Shown here one piece after another: positions 1 to 4,944 of a DNA stretch of 6,337 nt (positions are counted from its first letter, which is position 1; each line of letters opens with the position of its first letter). The stretch is from DATKZB01 sp035528235 (lineage in GTDB: Bacteria; Planctomycetota; Phycisphaerae; FEN-1346), in NCBI GenBank assembly GCA_035528235.1, contig DATKZB010000050.1, forward strand, positions 1 to 6,337. The letters are read 5' to 3'. Under the pieces are notes generated by a model. That model was not told the origin of the DNA. It did not search any database and saw nothing but the letters and a program-made list of their open reading frames with translations. The position numbers were made by a program, and so were the translations under genes.

Positions 1-22
1 TGGGCGACGCTCCTTTCGCCCA
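1..22. other. Small hairpin at left edge
   Basis: A perfect 7-bp inverted repeat, TGGGCGA (1-7) and TCGCCCA (16-22), encloses an 8-nt loop. It could be the stem of a terminator or other element of a gene outside the window. No T-run follows on the + strand, and the left edge cuts off the context, so its role is open. Confidence 0.3.
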
Positions 23-105
23 CGCACCTTACCACCTGTAAACCATGTGCCCGGATCATTCTGTAAACAGTCTACCCGGTTCGGACCTATTCACAGCACC
101 AGGTG

Positions 106-135
106 GGCGCGGTGGGTCCCCGTACCCACCGCGCC
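106..135. repeat. REP-like palindromic element, copy A
   Basis: A perfect 12-bp stem, GGCGCGGTGGGT (106-117) and ACCCACCGCGCC (124-135), closes on the 6-nt loop CCCCGT. No T-tract follows, so an intrinsic terminator is unlikely. Its reverse complement matches copy B at 156-183 plus one flanking base on each side at 25 of 30 positions, so the two are inverted copies of one palindrome, as in REP/BIME-type intergenic repeats. That class assignment is inference; no REP-associated transposase is in the window. Confidence 0.65.
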
Positions 136-155
136 AACCCGCCGTCGGACCTCCA

Positions 156-183
156 GCGCGGCGGGTGCGGGGACCCGCCGCGC
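156..183. repeat. REP-like palindromic element, copy B (inverted)
   Basis: A perfect 11-bp stem, GCGCGGCGGGT (156-166) and ACCCGCCGCGC (173-183), closes on the loop GCGGGG. Against copy A the stem carries a paired change: a T-A pair in A (113/128) corresponds to a C-G pair in B (162/177). Stem pairing is therefore preserved despite divergence. The loop resembles the reverse complement of A's loop, giving inverted orientation. The element lies about 110 nt upstream of the BamE-like gene. Confidence 0.65.
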
Positions 184-216
184 AACCCCGCAATGCTAGA
201 CTGCTCCGAACGTCTG

Positions 217-245
217 TTGCCGGGCGACCGGCACCGCGGTATCTT
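217..245 (+). promoter_or_regulatory. Candidate sigma70-type promoter for the BamE-like gene
   Basis: TTGCCG (217-222) and TATCTT (240-245) are separated by 17 nt, each matching the consensus hexamer at 4 of 6 positions. The predicted transcript start near 252 leaves a leader of about 43 nt before the ATG at 295. A second possible -10 with a TG extension, TGCTAGACT, lies at 194-202 but has no good -35. Pattern match only. Confidence 0.35.
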
Positions 246-294
246 CTGGGTGGCAGGCAGCCCGCGACGTCCCGCTGCCGGAAAGGGCGCTTCC

Positions 295-639
295 ATGAGA
301 ACGGCCCGCACCGTCTTGCTGGCCATCGGCCTGGTGGCCATCGCCATCCTGGCGTACCTGGCCTTGGAGCGATGGGGCGGATACATCGCGCATCCCCGTT
401 GGGACCAGGTCCGGATGGGCGACGCGCGCCAGCAGGTCGTCGGCCTGATGGGCGACCCCGACGAGGAGACGGACCAGTTCCGCCTCGGCCCCCGCGAAGA
501 CAACGAGCGGATGTACATGGCCGCCGAGGAGTCCGGCGCCAAGACCTGGCTCCTCTACCGCACCGGGCCCAACGTCACCCACGCCCTCGGCCTGGACGCC
601 GGCGGCCGCGTCGTCTTCAAGGGCCGCGGCGGCACGTGA
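295..639 (+). CDS. Membrane-anchored BamE/SmpA-like domain protein
   Basis: This 114-residue protein has one hydrophobic segment at residues 7-24 (RTVLLAIGLVAIAILAYLAL region), so it is probably held in the inner membrane with the rest outside. There is no lipobox Cys, unlike classical BamE lipoproteins. Residues 36-55 (WDQVRMGDARQQVVGLMGDP) fit the 'G-M-t-x-x-x-V-x-x-l-l-G-x-P-d' start of the SmpA/OmlA/BamE fold. The later W-L-L-Y (85-88) and GLDAGGRVVFKG (99-110) match its closing strands. BamE works in outer-membrane protein assembly, but this fold also occurs in many unrelated small envelope proteins, so the role here is unknown. The ATG at 295 is chosen because GGAAAGGG (280-287) sits 7 nt upstream; an upstream in-frame start at 103 would prepend non-protein-like sequence. 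The gene converges on the isochorismatase gene with a 28-nt gap. Confidence 0.75.
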   Translation: MRTARTVLLAIGLVAIAILAYLALERWGGYIAHPRWDQVRMGDARQQVVGLMGDPDEETDQFRLGPREDNERMYMAAEESGAKTWLLYRTGPNVTHALGLDAGGRVVFKGRGGT

Positions 640-667
640 CGGCCCACGGCGCGTTCCAAGACCCCTT

Positions 668-1519
668 CTACCCGCCCAACAGGTCCTGGCTGGTTACCGT
701 CGGGCACCAGAACGCCTCGATGTACTCGACCACGAGGCGCGTGCCCTCCTCGTGCGGCACGTACGGCGGACGGGCGGGGTTGTACATCGTGTCGGTCAGG
801 TCGCGGACCAGGGCCACGTCGAACCCCCACCGGACCATCTGCTTGATGGCGAACGAGCGGCCCAACACGCACATATTCGTATGCACGCCCATAACGATAA
901 TCTGCTTGATGCCGCGCTGCTTGTACAGGTTGTACAACTCGCGCCCATTGTCGGAGACGGCATCGCACGACTCGTCGATCTCGATGGCCGGGTGCTGCCG
1001 CGACCACGCCTTGTGCCACGACTTCTCGCCGGTGTCGCTGCCGCCGTCGCCAGAGTCGATGGGCTGGGGCGGGTCGTCGTGCGGCAGGTTCTCGGGCGGC
1101 TCGACCTTGGGCGCGTCGAGAACACGCTTGCGGGCCGGCGAGTCTTTGTAGAACCCCATCGTCTCCGACGGGGCGTGGACGACGAGAACGCCCTTGGCCC
1201 GCAACGCCCGGACGACCTCGTTCATGCGCGGCAGCATCCTGGCGAGCCGCTCGTTGGCCCCGCGGCACCAGTGTTTGTCCCAGACGTCGCACAGCACCAG
1301 CGCCGTTTCGGCGGCCGGCACCGCCTTCTGGGCCGTCTCGGCCTTCCAGACGCTGTAGTCCTGCGCGTTCTGGACGAGTTTCCGGCTTTGCAGGTTCAGC
1401 CGTAGCGTCGCGCCCTTCATGGCCGTGTCCTTTCCCGGTTCCTCCGCCGCCGCGACGCCGGCCAAGACGACGACCGTCGCCAGCCCCACCAGCGCCCACC
1501 GCCCGGCATGGTCTCGCAT
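668..1519 (-). CDS. Secreted isochorismatase-family cysteine hydrolase
   Basis: The 283-residue product has an N-terminal signal peptide (hydrophobic 8-24, likely cleavage after AAA near 25), so it acts outside the cytoplasm. The isochorismatase/nicotinamidase fold begins at about residue 73 with LVLCDVWDKHWC (catalytic Asp78). It ends with GVHTNMCVLGRSF (211-223), where Cys217 is the expected nucleophile preceded by the usual cis-peptide turn. The C-terminal RDLTDTMYNP (239-248) and FWCPTVTS (270-277) are, from memory, typical of planctomycete homologues. The third catalytic residue, a Lys in nicotinamidases, is not obvious: the segment EIDESCDAVSD (180-190) where I would expect it has Cys185. 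The substrate is therefore unknown; amides such as nicotinamide are only an analogy. The start at 1519 is supported by GGAGGT (1526-1531 on the reverse strand) 6 nt upstream. The gene is divergent from the chimeric gene at 1681. Confidence 0.88.
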   Translation of the reverse strand: MRDHAGRWALVGLATVVVLAGVAAAEEPGKDTAMKGATLRLNLQSRKLVQNAQDYSVWKAETAQKAVPAAETALVLCDVWDKHWCRGANERLARMLPRMNEVVRALRAKGVLVVHAPSETMGFYKDSPARKRVLDAPKVEPPENLPHDDPPQPIDSGDGGSDTGEKSWHKAWSRQHPAIEIDESCDAVSDNGRELYNLYKQRGIKQIIVMGVHTNMCVLGRSFAIKQMVRWGFDVALVRDLTDTMYNPARPPYVPHEEGTRLVVEYIEAFWCPTVTSQDLLGG

Positions 1520-1544
1520 GACGTCACCTCCCGGCCCTATTCCG

Positions 1545-1572
1545 TTGAAGTCTGCCCGCAACAGCGTATGCT
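1545..1572 (+). promoter_or_regulatory. Candidate promoter for the 1681 gene
   Basis: TTGAAG (1545-1550) and TATGCT (1567-1572) are spaced 16 nt apart, each with 4 of 6 consensus matches. They lie in the 161-nt divergent region between the isochorismatase and chimeric genes. The leader would be about 100 nt. No convincing counterpart was found for the leftward gene. Confidence 0.3.
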
Positions 1573-1680
1573 TGAACGCCCCGAAAGGCCAGCGTGTTCC
1601 GGTCCCTCCTGGGTCCGGCACGGGCCGGCCGGGACAAGAGAAGGCCCGCAGAGCCGGGCCCCGGCAAAGGAGCCCTCCAC

Positions 1681-2202
1681 ATGGCAAAGACACAGCAGAC
1701 GCCCATCGGCATCATCGGCTGTGGGAACATCAGCGAGACGTACCTGCGGATGTGCAGCCGATTCGAGAACCTGCGGGTCGCGGCCTGCGCCGACCTCGAC
1801 ATGGACCGGGCCCGGGCCAAGGCGGCCGCCTTTCCGGGCGTCCGGGCCCTGACGGTCGACGAGTTGCTGGCCGACAAGCAAATCCGCATCGTGGTGAACC
1901 TGACCACGCCCCAGGCCCACGCCTCGGTGGCCCTGGCGGCCCTGAAGGCCGGCAAGAGCGTCCACAACGAGAAGCCGCTGGCGATCCTGACCCGGCGCGG
2001 AAAGGCCGCCCAGTTCGCCTGCGTGCTCGAACCCGTCGCCAAGGGACGTGAGCCCGCCGTCACGGCCGTCGAGGTCCAGGCCGAAGCCGCCGGCATGCGT
2101 ATCCGCATCCGTCGCGGCACCACGACCGATACCGTCACGCTGACCAGCGATCATCAGTTCACGGTGACGTGCGGCGACACGATCGTCCTCACCGGCAAGT
2201 GA
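1681..2202 (+). CDS. Chimeric ORF: Gfo/Idh/MocA N-terminal domain fused to heparinase-like C-terminal tail
   Basis: The intact 173-residue reading frame contains two unrelated pieces. Residues 1-102 are the Rossmann NAD(P)-binding half of a Gfo/Idh/MocA oxidoreductase: GIIGCGNIS (10-18) is the dinucleotide-binding loop, ADLD (37-40) ends the second strand, VNLTTPQAH (72-80) is typical, and EKPLAI (97-102) carries the family's catalytic Lys98. Family members continue for another 200 or more residues with a substrate-binding domain, absent here. From about residue 103 the sequence becomes GKAAQFACVLEP (107-118), then the beta-rich IRIRRGTTTDTVTL (141-154). This resembles the extreme C-terminus of heparinase II/III-like polysaccharide lyases (moderate confidence, from memory). 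Neither half looks catalytically complete. The most likely origin is a deletion joining two neighbouring sugar-catabolism genes, or an assembly join. AAAGGAG (1666-1672) is 8 nt before the ATG, so translation is expected. The stop is 17 nt before the next gene. Confidence 0.75.
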   Translation: MAKTQQTPIGIIGCGNISETYLRMCSRFENLRVAACADLDMDRARAKAAAFPGVRALTVDELLADKQIRIVVNLTTPQAHASVALAALKAGKSVHNEKPLAILTRRGKAAQFACVLEPVAKGREPAVTAVEVQAEAAGMRIRIRRGTTTDTVTLTSDHQFTVTCGDTIVLTGK

Positions 2203-2206
2203 AAAC

Positions 2207-2211
2207 GAGGT
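2207..2211 (+). promoter_or_regulatory. Ribosome binding site deciding the GTG start at 2220
   Basis: GAGGT stands 8 nt before GTG 2220. The first in-frame ATG inside the gene (2262) has no Shine-Dalgarno-like sequence before it, so the GTG is preferred. Confidence 0.6.
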
Positions 2212-2219
2212 GCACCCAA

Positions 2220-2963
2220 GTGGCCCGGACCTATCAGACCGACGACTGGCAGCAGTACCACATGGACTATGGCAAGCCGCACGAACGGCTCGAGCCCGAG
2301 GAGCGGGAAATCGAGGTGGTCCAGGGCGCGCTGGAGGTGCTGTGCGCCGAAGGCATCCTGCCGCACACCCGGTACGACGGTGCGAAGTTCCTCGCGCACC
2401 GCGAGGCCGTGCGCGAGACGTTCGAGATACCGTGGACGGCCATCTCGCCCCGGATGCAGCGGCTGCTGTACGCCGTCAGCGCCATCGTGCAGCCGGTGAA
2501 CATGATTGCGGCGGGCGTCTTCTGCGGCAACACGTTCATCTCGAACGCCGGCGCCGCCGTCGGGCCCGGGGCGTGCTACGTGGCCGACAGCCTCGTGGGC
2601 GTCGAGATCGTGCCCGCGGAGGCCGAGCGGGCCGAACGCAACGTCCGCCGCATCGACCCGACGGGCGTGGCCCAGGTCGTGGCCGCCGACGCCGTCGACG
2701 TGGCCCGCGACTTCCCGGGGCCGATTCACCTGTTGTACCTCGACGCCGACGGCGACGCGGCGCGCGGCAAGGGCATCTACTTCGACATTCTGCGGGCCGC
2801 GTGGGACCGGATGCCGGCGGGCGCCGTCGTCTGCGCCCACAACAGCGTCAACTGTGCCGATCGGTTGAAGCACTACCTGGCCCACGTCCGCGACCCGGCC
2901 CACCTGCGGGCCAGCGTCAACGTGGTCTTCGACATCGAGGGGCTGGAGGTGTCGGTCCGGTAG
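2220..2963 (+). CDS. Probable class I SAM-dependent methyltransferase
   Basis: This 247-residue cytoplasmic protein has the strand order of Rossmann-type methyltransferases, close to the O-methyltransferase / Methyltransf_24 style. MIAAGVFCGNTFI (95-107) sits where the glycine-rich SAM loop is expected, although it lacks the usual acidic residue and GxGxG pattern. GVEIVPAEAERAERNV (127-142) gives acidic Glu129 for the ribose, and VVAADAVD (153-160) gives Asp157 near the adenine. LLYLDADG (171-178) and GAVVCAHNSVN (201-211) match the 'D-L-v-f-i-D-a-D' and 'G-G-v-v-v-a-D-N' strands. Residues 1-80 form a helical N-terminal extension of unknown role. The substrate cannot be inferred. The degenerate motif I leaves the possibility of a methyltransferase-fold protein with altered activity. 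The 17-nt gap to the chimeric gene suggests co-transcription. An extension to 2169 would overlap the preceding gene without its own Shine-Dalgarno. Confidence 0.68.
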   Translation: MARTYQTDDWQQYHMDYGKPHERLEPEEREIEVVQGALEVLCAEGILPHTRYDGAKFLAHREAVRETFEIPWTAISPRMQRLLYAVSAIVQPVNMIAAGVFCGNTFISNAGAAVGPGACYVADSLVGVEIVPAEAERAERNVRRIDPTGVAQVVAADAVDVARDFPGPIHLLYLDADGDAARGKGIYFDILRAAWDRMPAGAVVCAHNSVNCADRLKHYLAHVRDPAHLRASVNVVFDIEGLEVSVR

Positions 2964-2989
2964 GGCCGGCGGGCGGGTCGCGTTTGGCG

Positions 2990-3018
2990 TTGCCGCCCGG
3001 GGCGGCGTCTGCTAGATT
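2990..3018 (+). promoter_or_regulatory. leuD promoter with internal palindrome
   Basis: TTGCCG (2990-2995) and TAGATT (3013-3018) are spaced exactly 17 nt. The -10 is preceded by TG (3010-3011), giving an extended -10. Transcription would start near 3025, leaving only about 13 nt before the ATG, with the Shine-Dalgarno at the very 5' end. GCCGCC-CGG-GGCGGC (2992-3006) is a 6-bp inverted repeat overlapping the -35 and spacer, a possible operator. Confidence 0.45.
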
Positions 3019-3037
3019 GGCGGCCAAGGAGACCCCC

Positions 3038-3526
3038 ATGAAGGGCAAGGCCCACGTTTTCGGCGACAACGTCAATACCGACGAGATTATCCCGGCGCGG
3101 TACCTGAACCGGATCGACCCGGCCTTCCTGGGGGCCCACTGCATGGAAGACGCCGACCCGGAGTTCGTCCGGAAGGTTGCGCGCGGCGACGTCATCGTGG
3201 CGGGCGGGAACTTCGGCTGCGGCTCCAGCCGCGAGCATGCCCCCATCGCCATCAAGGCGGCCGGCATCGCGTGCGTCGTGGCCGGGAGTTTCGCGCGGAT
3301 CTTCTTCCGCAACGCCATCAACATGGGCCTGCCGATTATCACGTGCCCCGAGGCGGCGGGAGACATCGCGGCCGGCAACGAAGTCGAGATCGACCTGGCC
3401 GCCGGACAGCTCCGCAACCTGACGACCGGCCACACGTTCGCTTTCCCGCCGTTCACCAAGGAAATCCAGGCCATCATCGGCGCCGGGGGCCTCATGGCCT
3501 TCGTCAAGGGCCAGGTCGGCGGGTAG
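3038..3526 (+). CDS. leuD: 3-isopropylmalate dehydratase small subunit
   Basis: The 162-residue product is the swivel-domain subunit that pairs with the iron-sulfur subunit LeuC to isomerise 2- to 3-isopropylmalate in leucine biosynthesis in the cytoplasm. Diagnostic stretches are VFGDNVNTDEIIPARYL (7-23), NFGCGSSREHAPIAIK (58-73) and SFARIFFRNAINMGLPI (84-100). The length fits the short (about 160-170 aa) bacterial/archaeal LeuD type rather than the 200-residue enterobacterial type. This short type is shared with homoaconitase and related small subunits, where the loop after the first helix (here YLNR, 22-25) influences substrate choice. Leucine biosynthesis is the default reading but not proven. 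AAGGAG (3026-3031) lies 6 nt before the ATG. No leuC or leuB is in the window, so the partner must be encoded elsewhere. The gene has its own promoter after a 74-nt gap. Confidence 0.92.
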   Translation: MKGKAHVFGDNVNTDEIIPARYLNRIDPAFLGAHCMEDADPEFVRKVARGDVIVAGGNFGCGSSREHAPIAIKAAGIACVVAGSFARIFFRNAINMGLPIITCPEAAGDIAAGNEVEIDLAAGQLRNLTTGHTFAFPPFTKEIQAIIGAGGLMAFVKGQVGG

Positions 3527-3552
3527 ACGGGCCGGCAGCATCTGGATTTCGG

Positions 3553-3580
3553 TTGAAAAGCCGCGGTCGCCAGGTAGCAT
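3553..3580 (+). promoter_or_regulatory. Candidate promoter for the lipoprotein gene
   Basis: TTGAAA (3553-3558, 5 of 6 consensus) and TAGCAT (3575-3580, 4 of 6) are spaced 16 nt. The expected start near 3587 leaves a leader of about 31 nt. It probably drives the three-gene group up to 4910. Confidence 0.45.
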
Positions 3581-3617
3581 AGAGGTCCAGAGAACGGTGT
3601 GGGAAAGGGATCGCACA

Positions 3618-3986
3618 ATGCGTAGTCGAACCTGTGTCTTACTGTTGGGCTCAGCGCTGGTTCTGGCCTGCGTGTCGGTCATCGGCTGCGGCGGCGAGGG
3701 CGACCAGCCGGCTCAGAACGCCGGGGCCAAACTCACGCCCCCGCGCAAACTCGAGCCGGACATCCCCGCGGCGCCGGGTCCCAGCCCCGACGCCAAGGGC
3801 TCGCTCGAGCCACCCGCGGCACCCGCGGCTGGAACCGCGGCGCCTGCCGCCGGAACCGCGGCGCCTGCCGCCGGAACCGAAGCGCCTGCCGCCGGAACCG
3901 AGGCACCCGCCGCCGGAACCGAAGCGCCGGCCGCCGAAACCGAAGCGCCCGCCGCCGAAACCGAAGCGCCCGCCGCCGAGAATTAG
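3618..3986 (+). CDS. Small repeat-containing lipoprotein
   Basis: This 122-residue protein begins with a lipoprotein signal peptide: MRSR, hydrophobic 6-22, then lipobox V-I-G-C with Cys24 as the lipidated residue. Gly25-Gly26 follow. The mature part has low complexity: a Pro-rich linker (39-67), then seven copies and a partial copy of a heptapeptide APAAGTA/E, which becomes APAAETE near the C-terminus (68-122). It ends at Asn122 with no folded domain. The protein is probably a membrane-tethered, extended, acidic-tailed spacer or cell-wall-associated polypeptide; the function is unknown. The ATG at 3618 is preferred over GTG 3597 because GGGAAAGGGA (3601-3610) lies 7 nt before it and the signal peptide starts there. 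It is the first gene of a likely operon with the SAP-Cys and zinc-ribbon genes. Confidence 0.78.
   Translation: MRSRTCVLLLGSALVLACVSVIGCGGEGDQPAQNAGAKLTPPRKLEPDIPAAPGPSPDAKGSLEPPAAPAAGTAAPAAGTAAPAAGTEAPAAGTEAPAAGTEAPAAETEAPAAETEAPAAEN
3819..3983 (+). repeat. In-frame 21-bp tandem repeat
   Basis: Seven full 21-bp units (3819-3965) plus an 18-bp partial unit encode the heptapeptide repeat of the lipoprotein. Core DNA is GC(G/A)CC(T/C)GC(C/G)GC(C/T)GGAACCG. Neighbouring units are most alike and the seventh residue shifts from Ala to Glu along the array, with Gly to Glu late. This pattern fits stepwise duplication. Because units are multiples of three, copy-number change keeps the frame. Confidence 0.9.
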
Positions 3987-4033
3987 TCCCACGATCCCGG
4001 CGGCAACACCGCACCGTCGAGGAGGGACGGGTC

Positions 4034-4213
4034 ATGAAGATGGCAGAAGTCCAACGCATCGCGAAGAGCAAGGGTGTCAAGTCGACCCTCAAGAGCAAGG
4101 AAGCCTTGGTCCGCGAAATCCAACGCGCCGAAAACAACCGCGACTGTTTCAACCGCGGCGAGCGCGATGCATGCGGCCAGGAGACCTGCGCCTGGCGGGT
4201 CGACTGCAAGTAA
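4034..4213 (+). CDS. 59-aa SAP/Rho-N-like protein with C-terminal cysteine motif
   Basis: This small basic protein begins MKMAEVQRIAKSKGVKS. Residues 1-33 have the helix-turn-helix pattern of SAP / Rho N-terminal domains (V-x-x-I-A-K-x-x-G-V-x4-L-K-S-K-E-A-L-V-R-E-I-Q-R-A-E), which usually bind nucleic acid. The C-terminal 22 residues hold four cysteines, C38-x8-C47-x4-C52-x5-C58, with CAWRVDC at 52-58. I recall similar short 'SAP domain plus C-x-WR-x-DC' proteins in deltaproteobacteria-like genomes, function unknown; the cysteines could bind a metal. A very strong Shine-Dalgarno GAGGAGGG (4019-4026) stands 7 nt before the ATG, firm support that this short frame is real. It sits 47 nt after the lipoprotein gene and 46 nt before the zinc-ribbon gene, in the same orientation. 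Confidence 0.78.
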   Translation: MKMAEVQRIAKSKGVKSTLKSKEALVREIQRAENNRDCFNRGERDACGQETCAWRVDCK

Positions 4214-4246
4214 CACCTCGCGGCCAACGTCGCCGCATCCCTCCCG

Positions 4247-4253
4247 AAGGGAG
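4247..4253 (+). promoter_or_regulatory. Ribosome binding site deciding a TTG start
   Basis: AAGGGAG ends 6 nt before TTG 4260, in frame with the long downstream coding frame. The next ATG (4323) would cut into the conserved-looking N-terminal region and has no Shine-Dalgarno. The ATGs upstream fall inside the SAP-Cys gene. Confidence 0.6.
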
Positions 4254-4259
4254 ACACCG

Positions 4260-4910
4260 TTGCCGCCCACCCGCGACGACGCCGTCCACGTCCACGGCGT
4301 CCAGGAAGAGTATTTCTACCTGATGGTCCATGCGTGCGCCTGCGGCGGGGCGTGGCAGAGCGATTCGGCCGAGGTCGAGGAAACCGGGTCGCGCGTCCTG
4401 CACCGCGTGGCCGCGCGATGTTCCCGCTGCGGCGCCGAGCAGACCTTCTGCTTCCAACTCGACTCGCACGGCGGCCCGAAGGGCCCCATTCGGCAGGTCA
4501 ACCCCACCGGCGAGTCGTCGCGCGCCCTCGACGTGGCCGAGTGGATGGGCCTGGGCCGGTTCTACCTGGGTCGCATCGAGCGGCTGAGCGACAAGGTCGA
4601 TCGGGCCCAGTCTCTGCTGGACGCGCGGCAGTGCCTGGAAGAGGCGCTGAAGTTCTACTCGGCCGACGACGATGGGCCGCCGGCGTCGGCCCTCTGGTCC
4701 GACAAGAGCCGCCGGCAGGCCGACGAGCAGGCCGAGGCATTCCGCCGCGCAACCCTCCAGGCCATGCTCGACCGCATGCCGCCCATGGACCGCCTGCGCC
4801 AGGCCGATTCGCTCGACCAGCAGGCGTTCAGGAAGGCCGTGAAGCAGCGCGCCCGAGAGCGCGTCGGCCGCAAGTGGTGGCAGTTCTGGAGGCTCCTGTG
4901 GCGGAGGTAA
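4260..4910 (+). CDS. Zinc-ribbon-like protein with Trp-rich basic tail, function unknown
   Basis: This 216-residue protein is unnamed to me. The N-terminal part has a probable zinc ribbon: C26-x-C28-G-G (CACGG, 26-30), then R-C54-x2-C57-G (RCSRCGAEQTFCFQLD, 53-68). The 25-residue spacing is reminiscent of short zinc-ribbon proteins with C-x-CGG and C-x-x-CGA knuckles. Residues 84-133 (SSRALDVAEWMGLGRFYLGRIERL onward) and 140-200 are helical, charged and coiled-coil-like. The C-terminus is strikingly aromatic and basic: K205-W-W-Q-F-W-R-L-L-W-R-R216, four Trp in 12 residues, possibly an amphipathic membrane or nucleic-acid contact. No enzyme motif is visible. The start is TTG at 4260 on Shine-Dalgarno evidence. 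The gene is last in the lipoprotein/SAP-Cys group and converges on the CYTH gene with a 34-nt gap. Confidence 0.72.
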   Translation: MPPTRDDAVHVHGVQEEYFYLMVHACACGGAWQSDSAEVEETGSRVLHRVAARCSRCGAEQTFCFQLDSHGGPKGPIRQVNPTGESSRALDVAEWMGLGRFYLGRIERLSDKVDRAQSLLDARQCLEEALKFYSADDDGPPASALWSDKSRRQADEQAEAFRRATLQAMLDRMPPMDRLRQADSLDQQAFRKAVKQRARERVGRKWWQFWRLLWRR

Positions 4911-4944
4911 ACCGGCCCGCGGTCGGTCGCCCGCCGCCGCGCCG

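Noticed and set aside
106..183. The two hairpins as intrinsic terminators
   Set aside because: Neither is followed by a T-run on either strand, and the two are inverted copies of each other, which fits a repeat element better.
45..1151. 368-codon open frame on the + strand across the BamE-like gene and antisense to the isochorismatase gene
   Set aside because: Arg/Pro/Gly-rich product with no recognisable motif; it overlaps two well-supported genes and arises from high-GC shadowing.
752..1405. 217-codon + frame antisense to the isochorismatase gene
   Set aside because: The opposite strand encodes a protein with signal peptide, Shine-Dalgarno and catalytic motifs; this frame has none.
2154..2903. 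249-codon reverse frame over the methyltransferase gene
   Set aside because: Composition is typical of an antisense shadow, and the + strand product shows ordered methyltransferase strands.
2210..3037. N-terminal extension of the leuD frame upstream to 2210
   Set aside because: The upstream part is a shadow of the methyltransferase gene; LeuD homology and Shine-Dalgarno begin at 3038.
3597..3617. GTG 3597 as the lipoprotein start
   Set aside because: It would put charged residues WERDRT before the signal peptide and overlap the Shine-Dalgarno that serves ATG 3618.
3819..3983. Regular repeats as a CRISPR array
   Set aside because: Units are contiguous 21-bp codons without spacers, inside a reading frame.
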